The translations under genes were made by a program, and so were the position numbers. A model generated the notes under the pieces. That model saw only the letters and a list, made by a program, of their open reading frames with translations. It did no database searches and was not told where the DNA came from. From a virus, in the IMG/VR virus record IMGVR_UViG_3300042402_005644, positions 1 through 49,580 of that record: a stretch of 49,580 nucleotides of DNA; one strand, written 5' to 3'. This document shows, one piece after another, positions 17,001 to 24,646 of this stretch. How positions within the stretch are numbered: position 1 is the first letter of the stretch; each line of letters starts with the position of its first letter.

Positions 17001-17521
17001 AAGGCAAACTGTATTTCTTTATGAAGCCCAATGCCACAAACAAAGCAGCGTCAGCTCCCATGCCCAACACAGCTTCGGCCAGCGCAGAGCGTGCGTCAGA
17101 CACAGTGGCCGACGGCAGTTTTGATAGACTGGAAGCAGCTCGTTTGGCTCAGCGTCCTGCACCTGATGCAAACTTACGAGGCCGTTTGGGAGACACAGCC
17201 GCTGCTGCTGCTGGAGCAGCCGTAAACGGTGCAGTGCCAGTGACTCCTGTGACTGCAGGCATAGGCAGCGGTAGTCCTGGAGTGTTCAATGCAGCACCAC
17301 CAGGGCCCAAAGACACAGTGCAACCGTCGCCACCACCTTCGGCACCAACATCGGGTACTGGACAGAGTCTTGATGTGGCCGACCCATTTGTGCCACCGGG
17401 CTCGTTGGTCAGTGACACCACGGATACCAGTTTCAATAGACTAGAAGCAGCTAGATTGAGTAGACAGTCACCAGTTGAAGCTGTGGTCAGTACACCGCAA
17501 GACATTGTGAGAGATTATTAA
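14072..17521 (+). CDS. Virion structural protein, baseplate-associated (1149 aa)
   Basis: Residues 1-110 are a predicted coiled coil, then a Pro/Ala/Thr-rich linker. The globular part starts near residue 296 (NILDRFSSYTYRASWYIMTP). It includes DDFYFDSITVENLLIGAG, FTVVEPANITLLDRLYEAV and, later, FPINKFKGLHKKYDYWFTGK. These elements recur in large structural proteins of marine myoviruses, as far as I recall. Three copies of SF(D/N)RLEAARL lie in linkers at residues 564, 1016 and 1120. A YGGASADEYTAINAAI motif at residue 256 matches one in the upstream repeat-rich protein. Position between gp53 and gp5 suggests a hub or hub-proximal role, but I cannot name a T4 counterpart. Confidence 0.8.
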   Translation: MALTVAQVEAEIAAVRESIRILQRDIADIGREQVELADRIRAVTSLGPPYTVAQTESLTNLRASRRRLQDELASSESQLQTYQQQLQGLNLDLRNAQAIAAAQSQPTEPPAPQTAAVDAQSAAPTGPTAVPPQVAQPATGQVTAAPPVTPPTNAEVPSTLNAGGGDQGTDPPVKTLAQTQATSDASVDANGNNIGLPLRDQTGAVGQIRRNPETGELYDSGAAPPPTSPGIGAQDDATGVDEAVARNARDDADRAYGGASADEYTAINAAISSQNTTTGSINTTGDNLRIIPQPNILDRFSSYTYRASWYIMTPDQYRQLVVSKKKQVNGYMLLMQSGGAPPNTGGARGASAQSTTASGTAAIPGANEADAGRNPFFPDDFYFDSITVENLLIGAGSRAAHSVADLKFTVVEPANITLLDRLYEAVQDFMPASGQKRNINYTAVTYLMVIRFYGYDENGNLVTNIGAPDKTGKSDPNAVIEKFIPFKIGQCNWGINNSLVTYSFEAKPPGLILAAGTRRGTIPYDIQLTAKSIGELLGGEAQFASGTAPANAPGASTTATDDGSFDRLEAARLGRQSAGTAPPAPPNANAAPTKKTLAQGLMGAMNAFQQELVKNGTYEFADTYKIVFASGGPGGGGQAIEKAKLIPPGTVVDKKNLPTAGPATSSAQSAEMSKIAADVTGRNYSITAGMQIVQAIDLAVRNSEYIYAQQLKYFANDNNDNTADEQTKDGTGKDVTWYNITFEAVPKPDQYDTKRNDYAYDITFVINTYTPMNFASNFFPINKFKGLHKKYDYWFTGKNTAVLEYQETLNNLYNLTISGSADQKSLAQRQTVTSSMRDQPFYSYQSASTESRQGVSGKENEPGSNLAEYLYDPVGLADSRLKIVGDPAWLQQGSFSTGIDPANFQFNAFMPDGTINFDARDIMFEIAWQRPQDFDINTGLADPYARSTRREPIQSRVYTAKKVTSEFSKGSFTQYLEGKLYFFMKPNATNKAASAPMPNTASASAERASDTVADGSFDRLEAARLAQRPAPDANLRGRLGDTAAAAAGAAVNGAVPVTPVTAGIGSGSPGVFNAAPPGPKDTVQPSPPPSAPTSGTGQSLDVADPFVPPGSLVSDTTDTSFNRLEAARLSRQSPVEAVVSTPQDIVRDY

Positions 17522-17529
17522 GGACTAAC

Positions 17530-19038
17530 ATGGCACTAGACGTACAACGCAGTAGAGGACGCCCAACAAACTACAAGTTTGATCGTGGTGGCGTGCCTGC
17601 AGAGTTTGGACCATTCTATGGCATTGTGAAAAATACCACAGACTCCAATCGTTCTGGGCGTATACAGGTTTACATTGAAGCATTTGCCGGCGGCGACGAA
17701 GACGATCCAAAAAAATGGACCACTGTGAGTTACATGCCTCAGTTTTTTGGTGCTACACCATACAATCCACCCAAAGAAGGCATAGGCACTTACATTGATG
17801 GCAATGCCAACAGCTATGGCATGTGGTTCACTCCGCCTGATGTGGGCATCACAGTGATCTGTGTGTTTGTCAACGGCGATCGCAGTCAGGGTTTTTACAT
17901 TGGAGTAGCGCCTGACCAGAGTTTAGGCCATATGGTACCAGCCGTTGGTGCCAGCACTGCTTATGTCACTGAGAATGAAAACCAAGGCACTTATTTTGGT
18001 GGTGCTGTGCGCCTGCCTGTGGTAGAAATAAACACCAACAACACAGCTCTAGAAAATTCTGGACGCTTTTTTGACAAACCTAAACCAGTGCACAGTGTGG
18101 TAGCTCAAACCATGTTCCGGCAAGGCCTGGTCAAAGATCCTGAGCGTGGACCCATTGGCAGCAGCAGTCAACGTGAGTCGCCCAGTGCAGTGTATGGTAT
18201 ATCAACCCCAGGTGCACCTGTGTATCAAGGTGGAATCAAACCAGGAGAAATACAGAGCAAAATTGATGACGGCAGTTTGAAGCCACAGGATTTGAAAGTT
18301 ATTGGCCGTGTGGGCGGCCATACCATGGTCATGGACGACGGCGACGCCAACGGCAACAACCGACTGTTTAGATTTAGAACCACAGCAGGTCACCAAATCA
18401 CCATGAGTGACACTGGCAACTTTTTTTACATCATACATGCCAATGGCCTGGCATGGTTTGAGTTAGGCGGCGAAGGCACACTGGATGTGTATGCTACCAA
18501 CAGTATCAATTTGCGCACCCAAGGTGATATCAATCTGCATGCTGACCGCGACATCAATATGTTTGCTGGACGCAATGTCAGTGTCAAAGCCATGCAAGAT
18601 ATCAAATTGCAAGCTCAAGAAGATCTCACTGTCAAAGCTCAACGCAATCTTGTGGCCTACAGCAAAAGTTACATTGGCATCAAAAGTGACGGCACACTGG
18701 CTTTGCAAAGTGTAAATGGTGGATCGTGGAGTGGCGGCAGTGCCATTGTGATGGAAGCTGGAGGTATTGATCTCAATGGTCCAGCAGCAGCCACAGTGGA
18801 AGAACCCAACAACATAACCAAAACTATCATGGACGACACAGAATTTGACACCAGCAAAGGATGGCAAACTGTGCCAGATGGTTTGGAAAGCATTGTGTCC
18901 CGGGCACCCACGCATGAGCCTTATCCTTACCATAACCGTGGTGTTGATGTCAAAGTCAAACTGGAAGAAGGTCCACCGACTCCACCGCCAGGAGCCATAC
19001 CAGTGCCAGCTGGTGTAGAACTTACAAGAACACAATGA
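17530..19038 (+). CDS. gp5: Baseplate hub spike protein, gp5-like, without lysozyme domain
   Basis: 502 aa. The N-terminal part (FGPFYGIVKNTTDSNRSGRI to about residue 130) is the gp5/VgrG-type OB-fold, with GMWFTPPDVGITVICVFVNG typical of this domain. A middle region (GHTMVMDDGD, FRFRTTAGHQITMSD) leads into a repeating beta-helix stretch (INLRTQGDINLHADRDINMF, with further copies), as in the trimeric spike. T4 gp5 (575 aa) carries a lysozyme domain between these parts; none is visible here. TAAGGA lies just before the ATG. The stop overlaps the next gene (ATGA). Confidence 0.88.
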   Translation: MALDVQRSRGRPTNYKFDRGGVPAEFGPFYGIVKNTTDSNRSGRIQVYIEAFAGGDEDDPKKWTTVSYMPQFFGATPYNPPKEGIGTYIDGNANSYGMWFTPPDVGITVICVFVNGDRSQGFYIGVAPDQSLGHMVPAVGASTAYVTENENQGTYFGGAVRLPVVEINTNNTALENSGRFFDKPKPVHSVVAQTMFRQGLVKDPERGPIGSSSQRESPSAVYGISTPGAPVYQGGIKPGEIQSKIDDGSLKPQDLKVIGRVGGHTMVMDDGDANGNNRLFRFRTTAGHQITMSDTGNFFYIIHANGLAWFELGGEGTLDVYATNSINLRTQGDINLHADRDINMFAGRNVSVKAMQDIKLQAQEDLTVKAQRNLVAYSKSYIGIKSDGTLALQSVNGGSWSGGSAIVMEAGGIDLNGPAAATVEEPNNITKTIMDDTEFDTSKGWQTVPDGLESIVSRAPTHEPYPYHNRGVDVKVKLEEGPPTPPPGAIPVPAGVELTRTQ

Positions 19039-20762
19039 GCTCATACAGTTTTCAATTCAATGGCCAGACATTTCAAGTCAAAGTGCCACAAGGTGTCACA
19101 GAAGAACAAGCACAGGCCTTGTTCAAACAGCAGGCTGACACAGGCAGTTTGGTTGGATTCAACGTGGGAGAATCTCTCAGCGCTGCCACACAGGCCGCAG
19201 CAGGTCTGCCAGGTGCTGCGGCACAGCTCAGTCAAGGTGCAGCTGGGGCTTTGGGTGCACTGGGCGCAGGTACCAATTTAAATTCGATCACTGCTGGCCT
19301 GGGTGCAGCCGCCGGCGCAGTAAAAGGTCAAATATCTTCTGCACTCACCGGCGGAGCAGCAGCATTAAACAGTTTGACCACTGGTGCTGGAGCCATTGGT
19401 GGAGGATTGGGCCAAGGACTAGGTAGCCTTACCAGCTCAATTACCAGCGCAGTGGGCAGCATTGGCAGCGCAGCAGGAGTCATAGGTGGATTGACCAGTG
19501 GGGCAAGTGGTGCTCTGGGTAGCCTGGGCACCGCAGCAACTGCTGCCACAGGAGCTTTGTCAACTATTTCATCGCTGACTGGGCTGGCTGGAGGTTCTGC
19601 ATTGACAGGAGCGCTCACAGGCGCAGCAGGAGCAGTAGGCAGTTTGGCCAGCACAGCAGCCAAAACCATGCAAGGAGCCATTGGCGCTGCTGCTACCAAC
19701 GGCATCAATGTAGCAGACTTTGCCAAACAAATACCTGCACTGGGAGCCATTGGCGGTCTCAGTGCTGCTGACGTCACAGGCACTCTGGCTCAGGCCAGCA
19801 AGTTGGTAGGCCAAGGTGCCAGTACCATAAGCAATGCACTGGGCGTGGGCAAGTTTGGGTTTGATGCTCCGCAGTTGGAAAAAGCTGGACTTGTCAAACC
19901 TGGTACAGCAGCAGCATTTTTGGCTCAGGGCAACAATGACCTAGTGTCTGTGCTGAAAAGTCCCACAGTGTGGACTGGCAAAGAAGGTGTCAAAAGTTTA
20001 AATGGCCTATTGACCAACACTGGCTTGCAGGACAAAGTACAACAAGATCTTATGAAAACTGGTCTGGATGGTCTCAAGTCAGTGGGAATTCCCACTGACA
20101 AGTTCAGTCCACAGGCTCTCAGTGGCCTGGCCACCAATGCTGCCAAGAGTGTAACCGACACTGTGAGCTGGGCCAAGAATGCTCCAGGTCTGCCAGCAGA
20201 AGTCAAAGACCAATTCAATGCTGCTGCTACCAATGGAGCATTTGCAGTGAACTTCACACAGACCAAAGTTGATCCGCCAGTATTGCAAGAAACCAAGCCA
20301 GAACCAGCAGCCAACACAGTCAACGCTGAAACACAAAACGCTGCGGCCAGTAGAGTGGTTGGCAACGACAAGGTGCCGCCTGTTAGTGCCGCTGACAGCA
20401 GTTTTGCCACTGCACAAGAAAAAGTACAAGCGTTCTTAGATGTGGTCAACAATACATTTTCAGCGTTTCAAGCAGTCGTGCCCAAAATTGATGCTCTGGA
20501 ACAAAGCACATCAGTTACACAAGAACAGATTGATGCAATCAATGCCGAAGTTGCACCAGCTAGAGCTGTGTACAATTCCAGAGCCACAGCCATACAAAAA
20601 GAAGCTGTGGATGCTGTCAATGCGCTGCCAGATTCTGCTGGAAAGAAACGCTTGCAGGCTGCGATTGAACGTATTCAACAGCGCATAATTCCTGCCTTGG
20701 TTGAATACGTGAAAATATTCAAACAAAGGCTCAAGGACTTGGCCGCCAAAATTTCCACATAA
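19035..20762 (+). CDS. Ala/Gly-rich virion structural protein
   Basis: 575 aa. The N-terminal 40 residues form a small domain (YSFQFNGQTFQVKVPQGVTE, then ALFKQQADTGSLVGF). Residues about 45-235 are Gly/Ala/Ser-rich with a repeating GA(A/I)GxLG pattern, which could form a flexible or glycine-rich helical rod. The C-terminal 120 residues are a coiled coil ending in a basic helix. It has no enzyme motif. It overlaps the spike gene by 4 bases and is followed by gp25, so it is very likely a baseplate or tail component; its exact role is unknown. Confidence 0.75.
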   Translation: MSSYSFQFNGQTFQVKVPQGVTEEQAQALFKQQADTGSLVGFNVGESLSAATQAAAGLPGAAAQLSQGAAGALGALGAGTNLNSITAGLGAAAGAVKGQISSALTGGAAALNSLTTGAGAIGGGLGQGLGSLTSSITSAVGSIGSAAGVIGGLTSGASGALGSLGTAATAATGALSTISSLTGLAGGSALTGALTGAAGAVGSLASTAAKTMQGAIGAAATNGINVADFAKQIPALGAIGGLSAADVTGTLAQASKLVGQGASTISNALGVGKFGFDAPQLEKAGLVKPGTAAAFLAQGNNDLVSVLKSPTVWTGKEGVKSLNGLLTNTGLQDKVQQDLMKTGLDGLKSVGIPTDKFSPQALSGLATNAAKSVTDTVSWAKNAPGLPAEVKDQFNAAATNGAFAVNFTQTKVDPPVLQETKPEPAANTVNAETQNAAASRVVGNDKVPPVSAADSSFATAQEKVQAFLDVVNNTFSAFQAVVPKIDALEQSTSVTQEQIDAINAEVAPARAVYNSRATAIQKEAVDAVNALPDSAGKKRLQAAIERIQQRIIPALVEYVKIFKQRLKDLAAKIST

Positions 20763-20770
20763 ATATTGGC

Positions 20771-21145
20771 ATGACTACTTTCATTGGTTTCAACACCCAA
20801 AATCAATTCAAAAAATTCACGCTCACTGATTTTGAATTGGTCAAACGTGACCTCTTGAATGCATTTAACATACGGCAAGGTCAACTGCCAGGACGCCCTG
20901 GCTACGGGACCATTCTATGGAACTACCTGTTTGAAAATCAATTAGACGTCACACAACAAGGCATCATCAACGAAATCCAGCGAGTGGCCGGAGGCGATCC
21001 TAGAATATTTGTCAGCAACATCAATGTGTATCCAGAAGAGAATGGCATGTTGATTGAACTGGAACTTCAGACCGTGGGCGGCCAGAACGCTGAAATCTTA
21101 AACATATTTTTCAATCAAAACTCACGCAGTGCCAGCTATGTATAA
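20771..21145 (+). CDS. gp25: Baseplate wedge subunit gp25
   Basis: 124 aa (T4 gp25 is 132). It has the gp25/lysozyme-like wedge fold signature: FELVKRDLLNAFNIRQGQLP, then PGYGTILWNYLFENQ and INEIQRVAGGDPR. Gp25 forms part of the sheath initiator at the inner baseplate and contacts gp6 and gp53, both present here. The gene starts 8 bases after the previous stop with only a weak ribosome site. Confidence 0.93.
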   Translation: MTTFIGFNTQNQFKKFTLTDFELVKRDLLNAFNIRQGQLPGRPGYGTILWNYLFENQLDVTQQGIINEIQRVAGGDPRIFVSNINVYPEENGMLIELELQTVGGQNAEILNIFFNQNSRSASYV

Positions 21146-21164
21146 CTGAGCCGTTTTTGATTCA

Positions 21165-21172
21165 TATAAATA
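21165..21172 (+). promoter_or_regulatory. T4-type late promoter before gp6
   Basis: An exact TATAAATA, the sequence read by gp55-containing polymerase, lies 27 bases before the gp6 ATG (21200). The start of transcription would fall near 21179, and AAGG before the ATG serves as ribosome site. It lies in the short gap after gp25. Confidence 0.82.
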
Positions 21173-21199
21173 ACAAACAACGGCATAAGGTTACAGTCC

Positions 21200-24100
21200 A
21201 TGGCAAAGACCACAAGACAAACAGCAATTTTTGGTGTTGAAGACTGGAAACAGATCTATCAAACCTATCGTGAAGCAGACTTTCAAAGCTACGACTTTGA
21301 GACTCTGCGCAAAAGTTTTGTGGATTATCTGCGTTTGTACTATCCTGAAACTTTCAATGACTACATTGAATCGTCAGAGTACATTGCATTATTGGATGTG
21401 ATTGCATTCATGGGCCAGGCCCTGGCCTTTCGCACTGATTTAAACACAAGAGAAAATTATTTAGACACAGCTGAACGTAGAGATTCAGTGGTGCGTCTGG
21501 CCAACCTTGTGAGCTACACTGCCAAACGCAACAGTGCTGCTGAAGGCCTGCTCAAAGTTTTCAATGTCACAACCACTGAAGATGTGGTAGACTACAATGG
21601 CGTAAACTTGGCCAACACAACCATCAACTGGGCTGACCCTACCAATGCTGATTGGCTGGAACAGTGGACAGCCATTATCAATGCAGCTCTGATTGACAGT
21701 CAAAAAGTTGGCCGTCCTTCAAATCGACAAAACATTTTGGGCGTAGAGACCAGTGAATACGGCATTAATCTTGTGCCTGGATTCTTGCCAGTGATTCCTT
21801 ACACTGCCACTGTAGACGGTGTCAACATGCCATTTGAAGCTGTCACTGCCACCAGTGTGGGTCGTGACTATGTGTACGAACCCAGCCCGCGAGCCAACAG
21901 TGTGTTTAACATACTGTATCGCAACGATCGTCTGGGTTTTCAATCTGCCAACAATGGCTATTTCTTTTTGTTCAAACAAGGAACTCTACAGAATCAAGAC
22001 TTCAATCTTGCTGAACGTTTGGCCAACCGCACTGTTAACATCAATATCGAAGGGGTAAACAACACAGACCGTTGGTTGTATCAGTTAGACAACGTGGGCA
22101 ACGTTGCTAGAGAGTGGATTTACACTGAAAATATCTATGCCGCGGCTGCTGAACAAACGCCTGAATTGAGGCCAATTTACTCGGTGACCAGCCGTACCAA
22201 CGATCAAATCACCATGGTGTTTGGTGATGGGGTGTTCTCTGAGATTCCAGTGGGCATCTTCCGTGCCTATGTGCGTGCATCCAATGGCCTGCAATACATT
22301 ATCAATCCTGCAGAAATGCAGAGTGTGGTGTTACCAGTGAGCTACATTGATCGCAATGGCAATCTGCAAACCATTACATTCACTTGTGGTATTACTCAGC
22401 CTGTGAGCAATGCACAGGCTCGTGAAAGCATTGATGCAATCAAACAACGTGCACCAGCTCGTTATTACACGCAGAACCGCATGGTCAACGGCGAAGATTA
22501 CAATCTTTTTCCGTTTACTTTATACAACTCTATTATCAAAAGCAAAGCACTAAATCGTGCTTCAATTGGTACCAGTCGTTACCTAGATCTGGTTGACAAC
22601 ACTGGCAAGTATTCGTCAACCAATACTTTCAGTAGCGATGGCGCTATCTGGCGCAACGAAATCCTGCCAACATTTTTGTTTACCTGGGACAATCGTAACG
22701 AGATTGCTGATGTGATCACCAATCGTGTGCAACCTGGAGTATTAGAAGCCACGTTCAAGCAATTCTACTACGCTAATTTTCCCCGAATCAATGTCAACAC
22801 TGGCAGCACTGCGCTCAGCACTTGGAATCAAAGCACTACACTGGCCAACGAAACCACAGGATTTTTTAAAAATGCCGCAGGGTCGCCAGTGATGTTGGGC
22901 ACATTCAGCAGCACAGCATTTGAATACGTAGTGCCAGGTTCGTTGATCAAATTCATTGCTCCTACCATCAACGGTCAACCCTACTACTTTGATGCCAACA
23001 ATCGTCTGCGTCCTGGATTGCCCACAAGACCAGAAGACCATTTGGAAATCTGGGCCAGTCCTACTCGCATTGTAGGTGACGGCACCAACGGCGGGCAAGG
23101 TAATTTTTCTTCTGGACAAGGTCCAGTGACGTTAAACAATTTTGTGCCCACTGGTGCTGTGGTGGACACTGTGATTCCTGTGTTAATTACCGATCTGCCT
23201 TTGAACATACAAGAGCAAATGGCTCAACAGATACTGCTGTTTAGAAATTTTGGGCTTGGCTATGACAACGATGGCTCAGTGCCCACCAGCGGTGGTGCTG
23301 GCACATGGTATGTGATTACCAGTACCAATCTGGATGCCAACGCTGATTGGAGTCAAACCAATGCTGGCAATACTTCAGGAGCCAATCTTGACGCTTCGTG
23401 GCTGATACAGTTTGTGGTATCAGACAATGTGTACACAGTGACCAGCCGTGGCCTAGCCTACTATTTTGGCTCTGTGTTACAAACTAGATTTTTCTTCTAT
23501 GGCAATGAAAAAATTTATGATAGCCGCACTGGCACCACTATTCAAGATTTTGTGAATGTACTAGCAGTCAATACCCGTCCTGACAGTAGCTTGCCATTGC
23601 CTGGAGACATTTTTACTACCATCATTGATCAACCAGTGGAAAGTGACGGCTACGTTGACGATTTTCAAGTGTTGATCAGCTATCGTGACAATGACAACGA
23701 CGGCATACCCGACAATCCTGATTTCTTTAATGAGATTGTTGCTCCGTCAGTGAACTCCAATCTCAAACTGGTGTTTTTCCAGCAAACTGTGGACTTTGAC
23801 AATCTGCAACGTTATCTGTTGGTAGAACCTGGCGTGGTAAACAGTGACTACGCCACACTGAACGACATTGAATTGGTCAAGTTTCAGTATTCGCCTGGAC
23901 AAATGTTTTATGCCTACAGTCAACAAGTGTTTTATAGATTGAACATCAGCGCCACTGGCGTGCGTTCATTGACTGCTGAATCAGGATGGATTGCAAGAAC
24001 TGGCCGTCAAGCTTTGTATTTTCAGTACAGACACAATTCGCCACTGACCAACAGAATTGACCCAGGCACTACAAACATCATTGACCTTTATGTGGTCACC

Positions 24101-24646
24101 AGAGCCTATTACACTGCATATCAAAACTGGTTGCGTGATACCACTGGCACGGTGGTACAACCTTTGCCGCCTACCATTGACGAACTCAACACTGCTTATC
24201 AACAACTGCAAGATTACAAAATGCTCAGTGACAACATTGTGTTAAACTCTGTACAATTCAAACCGTTGTTTGGTCCCAAAGCTGCCAAAACACTTCAGGC
24301 CACAATCAAAGTAATTCGTGCGCAAAATTCTGTGGCCAGCGTTAGCGAAATCAAAAGCTCTGTGTTGGCAGCTATGAATGATTATTTCAGCATTGACAAA
24401 TGGAATTTTGGCGACACGTTTTATTTCTCAGAGTTGGCTGCATACCTGCACAGATATCTAGGCAGCATCATCAGTTCTGTGGTATTGGTTCCATTGGATA
24501 CTCAAAAGAGTTTTGGAGATCTGTACGAAATTCGTGCTGAGCCCAATGAAATTTTTGCCAATGGTGCGACCATTGACAACATTGTGGTAATTGATGCATT
24601 GACCAGTACCAATTTGCGTACGGCCCCAGGCAGTGGAGTAATTTGA
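21200..24646 (+). CDS. gp6: Baseplate wedge subunit gp6
   Basis: 1148 aa. The N-terminal 130 residues carry the gp6 signature: DFETLRKSFVDYLRLYYPET, SSEYIALLDVIAFMGQALAF, RTDLNTRENYLDTAERRDS and VVRLANLVSYTAKRN. Gp6 dimers form the continuous inner ring of the baseplate. T4 gp6 is 660 aa; the extra length here lies in the middle and C-terminal parts. Residues 830-841 read DNDNDGIPDNPD, a calcium-loop type sequence. The stop overlaps the ATG of the giant gene (TGATG). A late promoter precedes the gene. Confidence 0.93.
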   Translation: MAKTTRQTAIFGVEDWKQIYQTYREADFQSYDFETLRKSFVDYLRLYYPETFNDYIESSEYIALLDVIAFMGQALAFRTDLNTRENYLDTAERRDSVVRLANLVSYTAKRNSAAEGLLKVFNVTTTEDVVDYNGVNLANTTINWADPTNADWLEQWTAIINAALIDSQKVGRPSNRQNILGVETSEYGINLVPGFLPVIPYTATVDGVNMPFEAVTATSVGRDYVYEPSPRANSVFNILYRNDRLGFQSANNGYFFLFKQGTLQNQDFNLAERLANRTVNINIEGVNNTDRWLYQLDNVGNVAREWIYTENIYAAAAEQTPELRPIYSVTSRTNDQITMVFGDGVFSEIPVGIFRAYVRASNGLQYIINPAEMQSVVLPVSYIDRNGNLQTITFTCGITQPVSNAQARESIDAIKQRAPARYYTQNRMVNGEDYNLFPFTLYNSIIKSKALNRASIGTSRYLDLVDNTGKYSSTNTFSSDGAIWRNEILPTFLFTWDNRNEIADVITNRVQPGVLEATFKQFYYANFPRINVNTGSTALSTWNQSTTLANETTGFFKNAAGSPVMLGTFSSTAFEYVVPGSLIKFIAPTINGQPYYFDANNRLRPGLPTRPEDHLEIWASPTRIVGDGTNGGQGNFSSGQGPVTLNNFVPTGAVVDTVIPVLITDLPLNIQEQMAQQILLFRNFGLGYDNDGSVPTSGGAGTWYVITSTNLDANADWSQTNAGNTSGANLDASWLIQFVVSDNVYTVTSRGLAYYFGSVLQTRFFFYGNEKIYDSRTGTTIQDFVNVLAVNTRPDSSLPLPGDIFTTIIDQPVESDGYVDDFQVLISYRDNDNDGIPDNPDFFNEIVAPSVNSNLKLVFFQQTVDFDNLQRYLLVEPGVVNSDYATLNDIELVKFQYSPGQMFYAYSQQVFYRLNISATGVRSLTAESGWIARTGRQALYFQYRHNSPLTNRIDPGTTNIIDLYVVTRAYYTAYQNWLRDTTGTVVQPLPPTIDELNTAYQQLQDYKMLSDNIVLNSVQFKPLFGPKAAKTLQATIKVIRAQNSVASVSEIKSSVLAAMNDYFSIDKWNFGDTFYFSELAAYLHRYLGSIISSVVLVPLDTQKSFGDLYEIRAEPNEIFANGATIDNIVVIDALTSTNLRTAPGSGVI
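23687..23722 (+). other. Calcium-loop-like motif in gp6
   Basis: Codons 830-841 of gp6 give DNDNDGIPDNPD, an Asp/Asn-Gly pattern like the calcium loops of thrombospondin type 3 repeats. It suggests that divalent ions could stabilise the wedge in seawater. Only one copy is present. Confidence 0.55.

Noticed and set aside
19328-20452. Several antisense frames opposite the Ala/Gly-rich protein
   Set aside because: Caused by biased codon use in a low-complexity gene; no protein-like motifs.
20758-20765. CATAAATA as a late promoter for gp25
   Set aside because: One mismatch, and it ends only 5 bases before the gp25 ATG, too close to give a usable leader; it mostly arises from the stop codon context.
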